Under the pieces are notes generated by a model. It did not search any database. It saw only the letters and a list, made by a program, of their open reading frames with translations, and had not been told where the DNA came from. From assembly GCF_017901155.1 (NCBI RefSeq), contig NZ_CP072800.1, forward strand, positions 771,283 through 835,282: 64,000 bases of DNA, given 5' to 3'. The stretch comes from Candidatus Thiothrix anitrata. GTDB lineage: Bacteria; Pseudomonadota; Gammaproteobacteria; Thiotrichales; Thiotrichaceae. Below are positions 22,523-32,062 of the stretch, in pieces. Both the position numbers and the translations under genes were made by a program. Position 1 is the stretch's first letter. Each line of letters starts with the position of its first letter.

Positions 22523-24022
22523 TTAGCTTAAGGGATGCTTGACGTAATGCTGATTCAAAACATCAACCATACTTGTAGCCCTAATTTGCCTTGCATAGTC
22601 AAGTATATCGCCGCCATCTTTCCAACATATTTTATACTTTCTGGCATTATTGCTTTTTTCTTTTAAAAAACTAATAGCATCCTCGGAAAATCGCCCACTA
22701 GTCCAATACTCGAAAGACATATTAACATCTTTAAATCTGGACTCATCTCTTAAAGCCTCTCGAATGATGGGGACTTTTTTAGACAGCCAGATTTCAACGT
22801 CTTTGACATCAATTAAGGTTGAAGGCTGATATCCTTTACATTCATATATTGCAAGCTCGTGCTCGCCTTTTACCCTTCTTATATCTATTTCTGCACGCTC
22901 CCCATTTCTATTGCGTACCTTTACTCCAATATCTATGCTTGAGCCTTCCCCCTTATAAACGAGATGACCAACAATCAACTCAAATAATGCACCACGTAGA
23001 TTGATGGCAGAACCTTCAATGCGGGAAAGAGAGTTTAACAAGGAATTTACTTTATCAGGGTTTTTTGCGGCTATCGCCGCTGCATTCTCTAACGTAGCAG
23101 TCAGTTGACGAATGTTTTCTGCCATCTCACTCCCAAATAATATTTCAGGGGTTGTAAATATCAATCCGTTTGATTTTCCCAAGCGAAATGCTGCATCTGA
23201 AAATCTATCAGCTATTAACATGCCAATGAATGGCTTCATATTTCTCATTGAACGATTTAATGCACATTTTTTTATAAAGTATTGCACCCCTTCTACATCA
23301 ACTAAAGAACTGATGACATCAATAGCAATAAAACCAGGTATAACCTTATCATTTTTAAACTCTGAGAGAGGCCATATATAAGATGGAGCAGTAATATCCC
23401 AGCCAAACTGCCCAAACTCAGGGATATAATCTTTTGTTTTCTTTTTTATGGCATCATAGCTACCAAGACCAATTTTTCTTGTCCAATCATATGTAGCAGA
23501 AATAATCATATCTTCGATCAAAAGCCTATTACTAAGTGAACTTACCTCAGAGTAATCAAGAAAGCCATTAGCATCAACCATAACACACTCTTCATTATTT
23601 TCATCAATCTCTAGCTTAACAAGCTTACTTGATATCAATCCTCGTAAAATATTATCTGAAGATATATGTTTTTTTAATCTTTGAGGTGATCCACTGATTA
23701 TTTTGAAGAATTTTTTTGGAATTATACCGCCTCTAGCCATTAGGCTCTGCAATGCAATTCCGTAGGCAGAATTTGACTGAGTATGCGAATTTGCTAGTGC
23801 ATTCCAAAACTTATCTGTTCCATACTGCTCACTCAAGTACAAGAAACTTTCCCGTCTGGGTAGTTTGATCGTAGTCAGTTTTTTTACCCTCCCTCCTGAC
23901 CTAGAAATTCTTTGTCTGGCTGCCTCTTCACTGATTCCACTAGAGACAAGCACCTCCTTTATCTTTGAAGACGGAGATGGGCCAAGCTTATTCAGGATAT
24001 GTTCTACCGTAAGTTGGGACAT
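22523..24022 (-). CDS. AT-rich hypothetical, probable nuclease domain
   Basis: A 499-residue protein not recognised as a named family. Residues 1 to about 75 look like a winged helix (LTVEHILNKLG ... EEAARQRISRSGG). The segment around residues 385-415 reads GERAEIDIRRVKGEHELAIYECKG, with the D...E-x-K spacing of PD-(D/E)xK nucleases. Codon use is much more AT-rich than its neighbours, a sign of recent transfer. It lies between a Fic gene and a truncated nucleotidyltransferase gene, in a defence-like setting. The real gene call is good; the nuclease role is inference. Confidence 0.7.
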   Translation of the reverse strand: MSQLTVEHILNKLGPSPSSKIKEVLVSSGISEEAARQRISRSGGRVKKLTTIKLPRRESFLYLSEQYGTDKFWNALANSHTQSNSAYGIALQSLMARGGIIPKKFFKIISGSPQRLKKHISSDNILRGLISSKLVKLEIDENNEECVMVDANGFLDYSEVSSLSNRLLIEDMIISATYDWTRKIGLGSYDAIKKKTKDYIPEFGQFGWDITAPSYIWPLSEFKNDKVIPGFIAIDVISSLVDVEGVQYFIKKCALNRSMRNMKPFIGMLIADRFSDAAFRLGKSNGLIFTTPEILFGSEMAENIRQLTATLENAAAIAAKNPDKVNSLLNSLSRIEGSAINLRGALFELIVGHLVYKGEGSSIDIGVKVRNRNGERAEIDIRRVKGEHELAIYECKGYQPSTLIDVKDVEIWLSKKVPIIREALRDESRFKDVNMSFEYWTSGRFSEDAISFLKEKSNNARKYKICWKDGGDILDYARQIRATSMVDVLNQHYVKHPLS

Positions 24023-24210
24023 ACGCTCTCAAGCCTCTCATATACACTGTCACACTGCGCTATTTATAACAACACTACTTTGCTTCTTCTTGTTTTTTGA
24101 ATAAGAAAATACTCATTTTAAAACAAACAGATAGAAGAAGATTTTTTGATGATACTACGTCTTTTGTCACAGTGCCATTGAAATGTATAGGCTTTCACCA
24201 TGCCAGATTC

Positions 24211-24504
24211 CTAAATCACGCTGTTGGCGAGTGTCATCGCCTTGCGCACATCCCAGCCGCCAATATCCAGCACCGCGTTGACGGGCAGTTCGATCACATC
24301 GCGTTCCGGGTCAAGCTGGATGTACCACTCCGGCGCATGGGCATACACAAAGCGCACGTCGTAATCGCTATCCGGCGAAGGAACCCCCCACGAACGGCTG
24401 CCGCTTTCAATCGCGCTAATAATCGTCACCTGATGCTGGCGAGCCAGTTCCTCCAGCTTGCCCAACACTTCCGTGCGGATGCTGGTATTAATCCGTTCCT
24501 GCAT
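24211..24504 (-). CDS. RlaP-like nucleotidyltransferase, C-terminally truncated
   Basis: A 97-residue remnant of a Pol-beta-type nucleotidyltransferase (PF10127, the RNA-repair linked RlaP group). The active-site segment is GSRSWGVPSPDSDYDVRF, with the G-S and D-x-D metal-binding aspartates. Full-length family members run to about 250 residues. This one stops shortly after GGWDVRKAM, where the family normally continues with a conserved helical half. The stop is followed by AT-rich DNA leading to the 499-residue gene, suggesting that an insertion or deletion cut it. Its ATG follows directly after the stop of the upstream partner. Confidence 0.75.
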   Translation of the reverse strand: MQERINTSIRTEVLGKLEELARQHQVTIISAIESGSRSWGVPSPDSDYDVRFVYAHAPEWYIQLDPERDVIELPVNAVLDIGGWDVRKAMTLANSVI

Positions 24505-25413
24505 TTACATTTTCCCCTGATAACGCTGCAACACCTGCCCAATCTCCTCCAACGCCCGCTCAGCCGCGTGCGGACGGTTCACCACCTCGCTGATCGAGCC
24601 GAAATGCTGTTCCAGACAATCCGTCAGCAACTGGCGGATGGCATCCGTATCCGGCGCATCCGGCAAGCGGCTGGCGAGATACACCCGTTCCAGATCGGCT
24701 TCCTTGCGGGCAAAGTAATCTTCCAGTTGCGGCAGCGTCCATTCACCCCGGCGGATCGCTTTCATCTGCTCGGCATCGCGCTGCAAATCCATATCCTGAT
24801 GCATCAGCAATTGCTCAACCTCACCCAGCAAGCGCACCACGTGGTAGGCAAATTTCACGTCATAACCGAATTGCTCCGTCAGCGCCTTGCGTTTGCCCTC
24901 CGGCTGTTTGGTACGGATTTTGTGCATCTGCCCATAGGCATAGCCCTTGAACTTCGCCCAGCAGCCCTTGTGCAAAAACAATTGCCGCCGCTCGCGCACC
25001 AGCTTACCGATGGGCGAGGCATACAGCACGCAATTTTCCGGCACATACAAGCTGTCGATAATGTTGGGGTTATTGTCAGCCAGCAAGCGGAAATACTTGG
25101 CAATCGCAAACACCGTCACGTCATACACCCGCCCCTTGCCACCGAGTGCCGCCGTATCGCGGATATGGTGCTGCTGGTACTGCTCGAATTGCACCGAATA
25201 GCTATCAAAGCCCGGAATTTCACCGCGCAAATGCGGAAACATCATGGTTTTGGGCGGAATTGCAAAGGCGTAGATGTCCATGTCCGAACTGTCGTTGCTG
25301 ACCCCATACGCCACCGAACCCATGATGACTTCGTACTGCACGGCACTGCTGAGAAAATCCGGCGGGCTGGGCAGAAGCTTTTTTTGCTGGAGTGACTGGA
25401 TGTGACTGCTCAT
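24505..25413 (-). CDS. RlaP-like nucleotidyltransferase, full length
   Basis: A 302-residue Pol-beta superfamily nucleotidyltransferase (PF10127). The active-site segment is GSVAYGVSNDSSDMDIYAF, with the conserved GS and D-x-D. The central segment YDVTVFAIAKYFRLLADNNPNIIDSL is also typical. Such proteins are proposed RNA-end modifying enzymes and often sit beside rtcB-type RNA ligases. Here the partner is the truncated paralogue directly downstream, and the nearest RNA-repair gene is rtcR, 22 kb away. It is divergent from the third Fic gene across a 101-base AT-rich gap that must hold both promoters. Confidence 0.8.
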   Translation of the reverse strand: MSSHIQSLQQKKLLPSPPDFLSSAVQYEVIMGSVAYGVSNDSSDMDIYAFAIPPKTMMFPHLRGEIPGFDSYSVQFEQYQQHHIRDTAALGGKGRVYDVTVFAIAKYFRLLADNNPNIIDSLYVPENCVLYASPIGKLVRERRQLFLHKGCWAKFKGYAYGQMHKIRTKQPEGKRKALTEQFGYDVKFAYHVVRLLGEVEQLLMHQDMDLQRDAEQMKAIRRGEWTLPQLEDYFARKEADLERVYLASRLPDAPDTDAIRQLLTDCLEQHFGSISEVVNRPHAAERALEEIGQVLQRYQGKM

Positions 25414-25514
25414 ACGTACTGGCCGACCTCTTTATCTCAAATTTCATATATTTTGAAACAAATATACAGTTTTAGCTATAATGATTTTAATTGTATGTAT
25501 TTTTGAGATGAAAA

Positions 25515-26894
25515 ATGATCAAACATCCTCCTTTCAAGGATCAAACCCCGACTGCTGCATTCCTCGAGGCGTTTGCTGAAATCAACGAGCGTTGCCCTGG
25601 CAAGCTGATGGAATACATCGCTTTTCAGCGTCCTGTGGATGAGAAAGGGCGTTACCTACATTTCGATGAAATGCGTTATCGGCTAAAACCTGAGCTGAAT
25701 GCCGAGTGGGTATGGGCGGTACTGCGTTTTTCACGCGACAAACAATTAACCCCTTTGGTAGTCTTGGGCGACCCTGCTGTGACCTGCGAATACCTGCAAA
25801 CACCCGCTATCCAGCAAGCACTGTCGATGGTGGATCGGTACACCAGTGCTTCCGCTCTCGATTTGATGAGCAGCAAAATCGGTGAAAAGACACAACTGAA
25901 TCACTACCTCATCAATGACCTAATTGAGGACGAAGCGATCAGCAGCAGCCAGCTCGAAGGGGCAGCGACCACGACGCTGGTAGCCAAAGAGATGCTAAAA
26001 CGTAAACGCAAACCGCGTACCCCGGATGAAAAAATGATTCTGGGCAATTTCATGATGATGCAGTTTGCATGGGAACAACGTCACCAGCCGCTCAGTATTG
26101 AACTCATCACCGACTTACACCGCATTGGGGTTGAGGGCATTGATGATGCCAAATACACACCGGGCCGTTTTCGGCGCACCGATGATGTGGTCGTCGTCGG
26201 CAAAGATAACGAGATCGTGCATCAGCCACCACCCGCCACCGCCTTGAAGGAACGCTTGCGGCACTTCGCTGGCTGGATCAATACGTGCCACGACGATGCA
26301 GAAAGCAACGCCTACATTCATACCCTGATCAAGGCCATTACCCTGCACTTTACCATCGGGTATGAACACCCGTTCCGTGATGGCAATGGGCGGGTGGCTC
26401 GTGGTCTGTTTTACTGGTTTATGTTTAAGCATGATTACACCGCTTTTCGTTACATCGCCATCAGTACCCTATTGAAAAAAGCCCCGCTCCAGTATGGCAA
26501 GTCTTACCTTTATACCGAAACAGATGGCATGGACTTAACCTATTTCATTGATTACCAAAGCAGGATTATTGTGCGGGCGATTCGGGGATTCCTCGATACC
26601 TACCAAAAAATACGGCGTGATATTGAAGCATTTGACCGTTGGTTATGGGATAGCGGACTCTATCGCCAACTGAATGACAAACAGCGGATGCTGTTCAACA
26701 TCGCCAAGGACGATCACGATCAACGTTTTACGGTAAGAGGTGTGGAAAAAAACCTCGGCTGTTCCTACAACACAGCGGCGGCAGCACTCAATGGTCTGGT
26801 AGAGCTGGGATTATTCCGCAAGCAGAAAGAAGGCAGGGAATGGGTGTATGTTTTGCTGGATAAACAGGCTATCCAAAAAAGCTGGAAAAGCTAA
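25515..26894 (+). CDS. Fic family protein, copy 3
   Basis: A 459-residue Fic protein. It has the complete catalytic motif HPFRDGNGRVAR with His285 and the class II inhibitory motif S-x-x-x-E-G (Ser144-Gly149 in SSQLEG). A winged-helix region ends the protein (about 395-455, CSYNTAAAALNGLVELGLF). This sub-family is larger than the other two Fic proteins here. It is followed, after 81 bases, by ygiQ. Confidence 0.9.
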   Translation: MIKHPPFKDQTPTAAFLEAFAEINERCPGKLMEYIAFQRPVDEKGRYLHFDEMRYRLKPELNAEWVWAVLRFSRDKQLTPLVVLGDPAVTCEYLQTPAIQQALSMVDRYTSASALDLMSSKIGEKTQLNHYLINDLIEDEAISSSQLEGAATTTLVAKEMLKRKRKPRTPDEKMILGNFMMMQFAWEQRHQPLSIELITDLHRIGVEGIDDAKYTPGRFRRTDDVVVVGKDNEIVHQPPPATALKERLRHFAGWINTCHDDAESNAYIHTLIKAITLHFTIGYEHPFRDGNGRVARGLFYWFMFKHDYTAFRYIAISTLLKKAPLQYGKSYLYTETDGMDLTYFIDYQSRIIVRAIRGFLDTYQKIRRDIEAFDRWLWDSGLYRQLNDKQRMLFNIAKDDHDQRFTVRGVEKNLGCSYNTAAAALNGLVELGLFRKQKEGREWVYVLLDKQAIQKSWKS

Positions 26895-26975
26895 TCCTGC
26901 ATTTTTCAAACCTTTCAATACACTGACTGGGGCTTTTGGTACAATTGGCAACTGAATTTTGATGGAACACCCCCC

Positions 26976-29270
26976 ATGCCACCCAACGCCAATCCCCACG
27001 CCCCTGTCGCCCTGTTCGACCACCCCAAATACTGGGCGGAATGCTACGACACCTCGCCGTATCTCCCCATGAGTCGTGCGGAAATGGACGCGCTAGGCTG
27101 GGATTCCTGCGACATTATTATCGTCACCGGGGATGCTTACGTAGACCACCCTTCGTTCGGCATGGCAGTCATCGGGCGGGTGCTGGAAGCGCAAGGTTTC
27201 CGCGTCGGCATCATTGCGCAACCGGATTGGCATTCCAAAGACCCGTTCATGGCTCTCGGCGCACCCAACCTGTTTTTCGGCGTGGCGGCGGGCAATATGG
27301 ACTCGATGATCAACCGCTACACCGCCGACCGCAAAACGCGCTCCGACGACGTTTACACCCCCGGCGGCATGGCAGGCAAACGCCCCGACCGCGCCACGCT
27401 GGTGTACACGCACCGCTGCCGCGAAGCCTACCCCGACGTGCCGATCATTATCGGCGGAATCGAAGCCTCGTTGCGGCGCATTGCGCATTTCGATTACTGG
27501 CAGGAAAAAGTGCGCACCTCGATCCTGATGGATGCCGCCGCCGACCTATTGCTATACGGCAACGCCGAACGCGCCGTGGTCGAAGTGGCGCACCGCATCG
27601 CTTCCGGCGAACCTGTTTCCAGCATTACCGACGTGCGCGGCACGGCCTTCATCCGCCGCGACACCCCGCCGGGTTGGATGGAAATCGACTCCAGCCGCAT
27701 CGACCAACCGGGCAAAATCGACCGCATTATCAACCCCTACCTCAACACCACCGAGATGAGCGAATGCGAAGTCGAAAAGCGCAATGTGCAATGGTTTGAA
27801 TACGAAGACCCGCGCAGCAAACGCCCCGACGAACACAAGCTGATCTTCCACCCCCGCGCCCGTTTAGACCGCGACACTACCGTGATCCGCCTGCCTTCTT
27901 ACGAAAAAGTCAGCAAAGACAAAGCCTTGTACGCCCACGCCAACCGCGTGCTGCACTTGGAAACCAACCCCGGCAACGCCCGTGCTTTGGTGCAAAAACA
28001 CGGCAACATTGACGTGTGGCTGAACCCGCCACCGATTCCGCTAACCACGCCGGAAATGGATTTCGTGTTCGGGCTGCCCTACGCTCGCTTGCCGCACCCG
28101 TCCTATAACGGCGTAAAAATCCCCGCCTATGACATGATCCGTTTCTCGGTGAATATCATGCGCGGCTGCTTTGGCGGCTGCACCTTCTGTTCGATTACCG
28201 AACACGAAGGGCGCATTATCCAAAGCCGTTCCAAAGAATCCATCATCCGCGAAGTCGAGGAAATCCGCGACAAAGTGCCGGGATTTACCGGGGTAATTTC
28301 CGACCTTGGCGGCCCCACCGCGAATATGTACCGCCTCGCCTGCAAAGACCCGAAGATCGAAGCCGCGTGCCGCAAACCCGCGTGCGTCTACCCCGACGTG
28401 TGCCACAACCTCAACACCGACCACGCCGCTTTGAAGGAATTGTACCGCGAAGCGCGTACCCTGCCCGGTATCAAGAAAATCCTGATCGGTTCAGGGGTGC
28501 GCTATGACCTTGCCATCAAAGACCCCGAATACGTCAAAGAATTGGTGACGCACCACGTCGGCGGCTATTTAAAAATCGCACCGGAACACACCGAATCCGG
28601 CCCCCTGTCCAAGATGATGAAACCGGGCATCGGCGCGTATGACGAATTCAAACGCCTGTTCGAGAAATACACCAAGGAAGCGGGCAAAGAACAATATTTG
28701 ATCCCGTATTTCATCGCCGCGCACCCCGGCACGTCCGACGAAGACATGCTCAACCTTGCACTGTGGCTGAAGAAAAACGGCTTCCGCGCCGACCAAGTGC
28801 AAGCGTTTTACCCCTCGCCGATGGCATCTGCCACCACCATGTACCACACCGACAAAAACCCGCTGCACAAAGTCACCTACAAGAGCGAAAAGGTCGCCAC
28901 CGCCAAATCACCGGAACAACGCAAGCTACACAAAGCGTTTTTGCGCTGGCACGACCCCAAGAACTGGCCGCTGCTGCGCAAAGCGATAGCGGAGATGGGG
29001 CGGCAGGAACTGATTGGCGATGGCGAGAACCAGTTGATCCCGCATTACAAAGCGGGTGAGGAACAGTTGGTGTATGAGGCGCATCGGCGCAAGAATAAGG
29101 GCGGGGAGCATCAGAAGCGGGTGGGGAAGGCGGCCTCTATCCCACCTGCTAACAAGCAGCAGGGTGGCAAGGAAATGCTGACCCAGCATACCGGTTTGCC
29201 ACCGAAACCTCACGCAGGAACAAATAGTAAACAAAAGCCGACAGGAAATCCCAAGCAGTGCAAGAAGTAA
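26976..29270 (+). CDS. ygiQ: YgiQ family radical SAM protein
   Basis: A 764-residue radical SAM protein of the UPF0313/YgiQ family. The iron-sulfur motif C-x3-C-x2-C is intact at Cys398, Cys402 and Cys405 ([10 protein letters not shown]). An N-terminal cobalamin-binding-like region precedes it, and a lysine-rich variable tail follows from about residue 700. The cellular substrate is not established. It is the only complete copy in the window; three 3'-end fragments of the same gene follow over the next 12 kb with other genes between them. Confidence 0.93.
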   Translation: MPPNANPHAPVALFDHPKYWAECYDTSPYLPMSRAEMDALGWDSCDIIIVTGDAYVDHPSFGMAVIGRVLEAQGFRVGIIAQPDWHSKDPFMALGAPNLFFGVAAGNMDSMINRYTADRKTRSDDVYTPGGMAGKRPDRATLVYTHRCREAYPDVPIIIGGIEASLRRIAHFDYWQEKVRTSILMDAAADLLLYGNAERAVVEVAHRIASGEPVSSITDVRGTAFIRRDTPPGWMEIDSSRIDQPGKIDRIINPYLNTTEMSECEVEKRNVQWFEYEDPRSKRPDEHKLIFHPRARLDRDTTVIRLPSYEKVSKDKALYAHANRVLHLETNPGNARALVQKHGNIDVWLNPPPIPLTTPEMDFVFGLPYARLPHPSYNGVKIPAYDMIRFSVNIMRGCFGGCTFCSITEHEGRIIQSRSKESIIREVEEIRDKVPGFTGVISDLGGPTANMYRLACKDPKIEAACRKPACVYPDVCHNLNTDHAALKELYREARTLPGIKKILIGSGVRYDLAIKDPEYVKELVTHHVGGYLKIAPEHTESGPLSKMMKPGIGAYDEFKRLFEKYTKEAGKEQYLIPYFIAAHPGTSDEDMLNLALWLKKNGFRADQVQAFYPSPMASATTMYHTDKNPLHKVTYKSEKVATAKSPEQRKLHKAFLRWHDPKNWPLLRKAIAEMGRQELIGDGENQLIPHYKAGEEQLVYEAHRRKNKGGEHQKRVGKAASIPPANKQQGGKEMLTQHTGLPPKPHAGTNSKQKPTGNPKQCKK

Positions 29271-29448
29271 TTTCGTCAAATGATTAATAGATGTTTCCTG
29301 AACAGGGAGGATAAAAATCATATCAGTTATTTTGGCTTCACTGAGGCTGAATCAAGAAATTCAAATTAATGCTTAATATTGAATACAAAACAAGCTGGAC
29401 TTTTTAAAGAAAGACTGGAGTCCATTAAAATTAATAAGCGAGATTGCA

Positions 29449-30687
29449 ATGATTATTCCAAATGTAAGTCGTATTGAAAGAGATATTCATCAACTTAGCA
29501 AATTTCGAGATCCGAAATTTCCAGGAATCACAAGGAGATACGATTCAATACAGTACATTGAGGCTAGAAACTGGATAATAAGAAAATTCAATGAGTATGG
29601 TTTAACCCCTATAGTAGACAAGACAGGAAATTTAATGGTCGAATATGGCAGTCACTCAAATAATAGATTGATTGCTATCGGCTCACATATAGATACTGTC
29701 ATAAGTGGTGGGAAATACGATGGAAGTGTTGGGGTTCTTGGTGGTTTAGAAATACTCCGGTGTCTAATCGAGAATAAGATTGAATTATCTCATAATATAC
29801 TTCTAATTGATTTCTTTGCGGAAGAGTCAACAGAGTTTGGATTATCATTGGTTGGTAGCAGGGGATTGGCTGAAACATTATCTATTGAACAACTTAGCCT
29901 GAAAAACGATGCAGGCAAGAGTTTAAAAGAAGTGATTACAACACATATAAATGAACTAAACACATCGTTTGGTTATATCAATAGACGCAGAATATCTTAT
30001 TTTTTAGAACTCCACATCGAACAAGGTCCTATTTTAGAACACGAGAAAAAGACAGTTGGAGTGGTCTCTGGCATAATCGGGTTGCGTAGATTAGATGTAA
30101 TAATTATTGGCGAAAACAATCACGCAGGGTCAACACCATTAGAATTACGGAAAGATGCACTTTTATCTGCGGCAATTATAATTGTGGAACTTAGAAAAAA
30201 ATGGAAAGAAAAAGCTAAAGACTCAATTCGGATTACAGTTGGTAAATTGAAAATTTCACCAAACTTATCAAATGTAATCCCTGGGCGAGTAGAGTTTTCC
30301 ATTGATCTCCGGGCTGAGTCAAATCAAATTCTAGACTATTGGGTTGATCAAATAGAAAATACAGTTATTGAGTCTTGCGTAGAAAATGACGTGGAATGGA
30401 AGATCATGATTAAATCTCGTATAGAACCTGTTACCTTTAATAAGGACATCTTAGCAGTTATCTTTAAGGCAGCGGAAAAAGCGAAAATGAGTTGCATGAC
30501 TATAAATAGTGGTGCGGCACATGACTCAAGTCAAATGTCATTAATTTCGAAAGCAGGAATGATTTTTATTCCAAGCAAAGATGGCAAGAGCCATTGTGAG
30601 TCAGAGTTCACGTCGATGGATGATATTTCTAAAGGTGTAGAAGTGTTAGGCAATTCTATTCTTCTCCTTGATAGTTTAATCGACTGA
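29449..30687 (+). CDS. M20 family amidohydrolase (N-carbamoyl amino acid / allantoate type)
   Basis: A 412-residue zinc hydrolase of the HyuC/AllC group, which cleaves N-carbamoyl or ureido C-N bonds. Metal ligands are visible in order: GSHIDTV, GKYDGSVGV, AEESTEFG, ELHIEQGP and the final SHCESEF. Codon use is strongly AT-rich compared with ygiQ just upstream, so it is likely imported. It converges on the dioxygenase-TIR-aminotransferase group. Substrate is unknown; deformylation or decarbamoylation of an amino-acid derivative would suit its neighbours but is inference. Confidence 0.85.
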   Translation: MIIPNVSRIERDIHQLSKFRDPKFPGITRRYDSIQYIEARNWIIRKFNEYGLTPIVDKTGNLMVEYGSHSNNRLIAIGSHIDTVISGGKYDGSVGVLGGLEILRCLIENKIELSHNILLIDFFAEESTEFGLSLVGSRGLAETLSIEQLSLKNDAGKSLKEVITTHINELNTSFGYINRRRISYFLELHIEQGPILEHEKKTVGVVSGIIGLRRLDVIIIGENNHAGSTPLELRKDALLSAAIIIVELRKKWKEKAKDSIRITVGKLKISPNLSNVIPGRVEFSIDLRAESNQILDYWVDQIENTVIESCVENDVEWKIMIKSRIEPVTFNKDILAVIFKAAEKAKMSCMTINSGAAHDSSQMSLISKAGMIFIPSKDGKSHCESEFTSMDDISKGVEVLGNSILLLDSLID

Positions 30688-30871
30688 ATGTAGCGTATGC
30701 CACATACGAATAATCATCTAATTTTTCCGGGGCTGTTGCCAACCCCGAATTATATTTCCGATGTCTCCAATCTTTAATGATGTTTTATTTTTTAGTAAGT
30801 CAAAACAATAGAGTTTCCTTTCTAGCTGGGAAATATATCAGCAGGTTATTCGAGGTTTTTAGGCTGATTAT

Positions 30872-32035
30872 CTAAGTGTTTGCATCAGCTTCCGTTTCGT
30901 TAACTAAATTACCAAGCCAAATTAAGAAATCTGTACCGCCAGTTCCCTTGTCTGTAAGCTTTCTCCCATTTTCCACAAGAAAATAATTGACAATATCTAA
31001 ATGCACCCTCCTAAGTTCAGCAACAGCAAGTAATGCATTGCGCCGAGCTTTTTTAATGTATATATTATTAATAAAGCCTAGCAATTGCTGACCAGTCTTA
31101 GATGTACGCTCAAAAAATTCTTGATGACTTGGAGGTGCACATAATACAAAGTGCTTGAAAGATGATATTACATGATCTGAATGTCTAGTTCCAAGAGCTA
31201 TATCTACAGCTCGCATCATGCCAGATTGCGCCCCCGTTTCTCCGACATATGTCACTTCCGGATTGCCTGAAACTCCATTAAATCTAATTCGGTCATGCCC
31301 AAACAATAATGGACGAATAGATTCGCGGAACACTGTAGGATCTATATTTCCAGCAACTTCTGCAAATATACTCTTGGCAAATAAAACACCAGCTTCGATT
31401 GATTCGAGAGCCGAAGTAAGTACTTCTATATTATTACTTTGTAATGCTAATTCCATTCTTTTAATTGCTGCTACAACTTCTGCACCAACAGTCTCAGCTG
31501 ATAAATGTACTGCGATAAACCACTCTTCATCAGATGTACCTGTTAAAGTTTGAGCAACTTTTATATCACTTGGTTTACTACGAACAGAAATTTTATTTGA
31601 AAAATTTGCTAATACATAAGATGCGTAAGTAAGGGATGGAGGTCTTCCAACATATTTAGAAAAATCCCAAATTGGTTTTGCAATCGCCTCTGGAAGTTCT
31701 TTTTTCTGTGCAAAATACGGGCGGTGAATAAGGTGCGCTGCAACAATTACATAGGCTCTGAGAATACCCTCACAGACTTCTGGAGTGGTGTCAGCAGGGG
31801 CAACTTCAGGCTCACCTTTTAATGACGAAATAATGTATTCTAAATCTGTATCCGTCATTACACCAAGCTCAGTGGATAACTGCCCTAGAATTCTAGAGCT
31901 ACCATATGGTAGCTGACTTAGCGCTAAGGGTGTAGATGGAGTAATTTTTGGTAAAAATCCAGTCACATCATCTGGCATCCAAAATGCTGATATACTATCC
32001 ACTTTATTTGTTTCCTTATGCTCTACTAGATACAC
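30872..32035 (-). CDS. Indoleamine 2,3-dioxygenase-like heme enzyme
   Basis: A 387-residue member of the IDO-like heme dioxygenase superfamily. Family landmarks are in order: LTYASYVLANF, the arginine in ESIRPLLFG, the segment GETGAQSG followed by VDIALGTRH, the segment APPSHQEFFE, the likely heme-ligand His345 in LRRVHLDIVNYF, and the C-terminal GTGGTDF loop. The position of Ser167 in human IDO1 appears to be a histidine here (FIAVHLSAE), as in tryptophan 2,3-dioxygenase. The start is a GTG; an ATG 19 codons in is an alternative. It lies 27 bases after the TIR gene in the same operon. Substrate is probably an indole or tryptophan derivative. Confidence 0.8.
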   Translation of the reverse strand: MYLVEHKETNKVDSISAFWMPDDVTGFLPKITPSTPLALSQLPYGSSRILGQLSTELGVMTDTDLEYIISSLKGEPEVAPADTTPEVCEGILRAYVIVAAHLIHRPYFAQKKELPEAIAKPIWDFSKYVGRPPSLTYASYVLANFSNKISVRSKPSDIKVAQTLTGTSDEEWFIAVHLSAETVGAEVVAAIKRMELALQSNNIEVLTSALESIEAGVLFAKSIFAEVAGNIDPTVFRESIRPLLFGHDRIRFNGVSGNPEVTYVGETGAQSGMMRAVDIALGTRHSDHVISSFKHFVLCAPPSHQEFFERTSKTGQQLLGFINNIYIKKARRNALLAVAELRRVHLDIVNYFLVENGRKLTDKGTGGTDFLIWLGNLVNETEADANT

Positions 32036-32062
32036 TATTTTAGAGAATAATAAGCAATAGAC

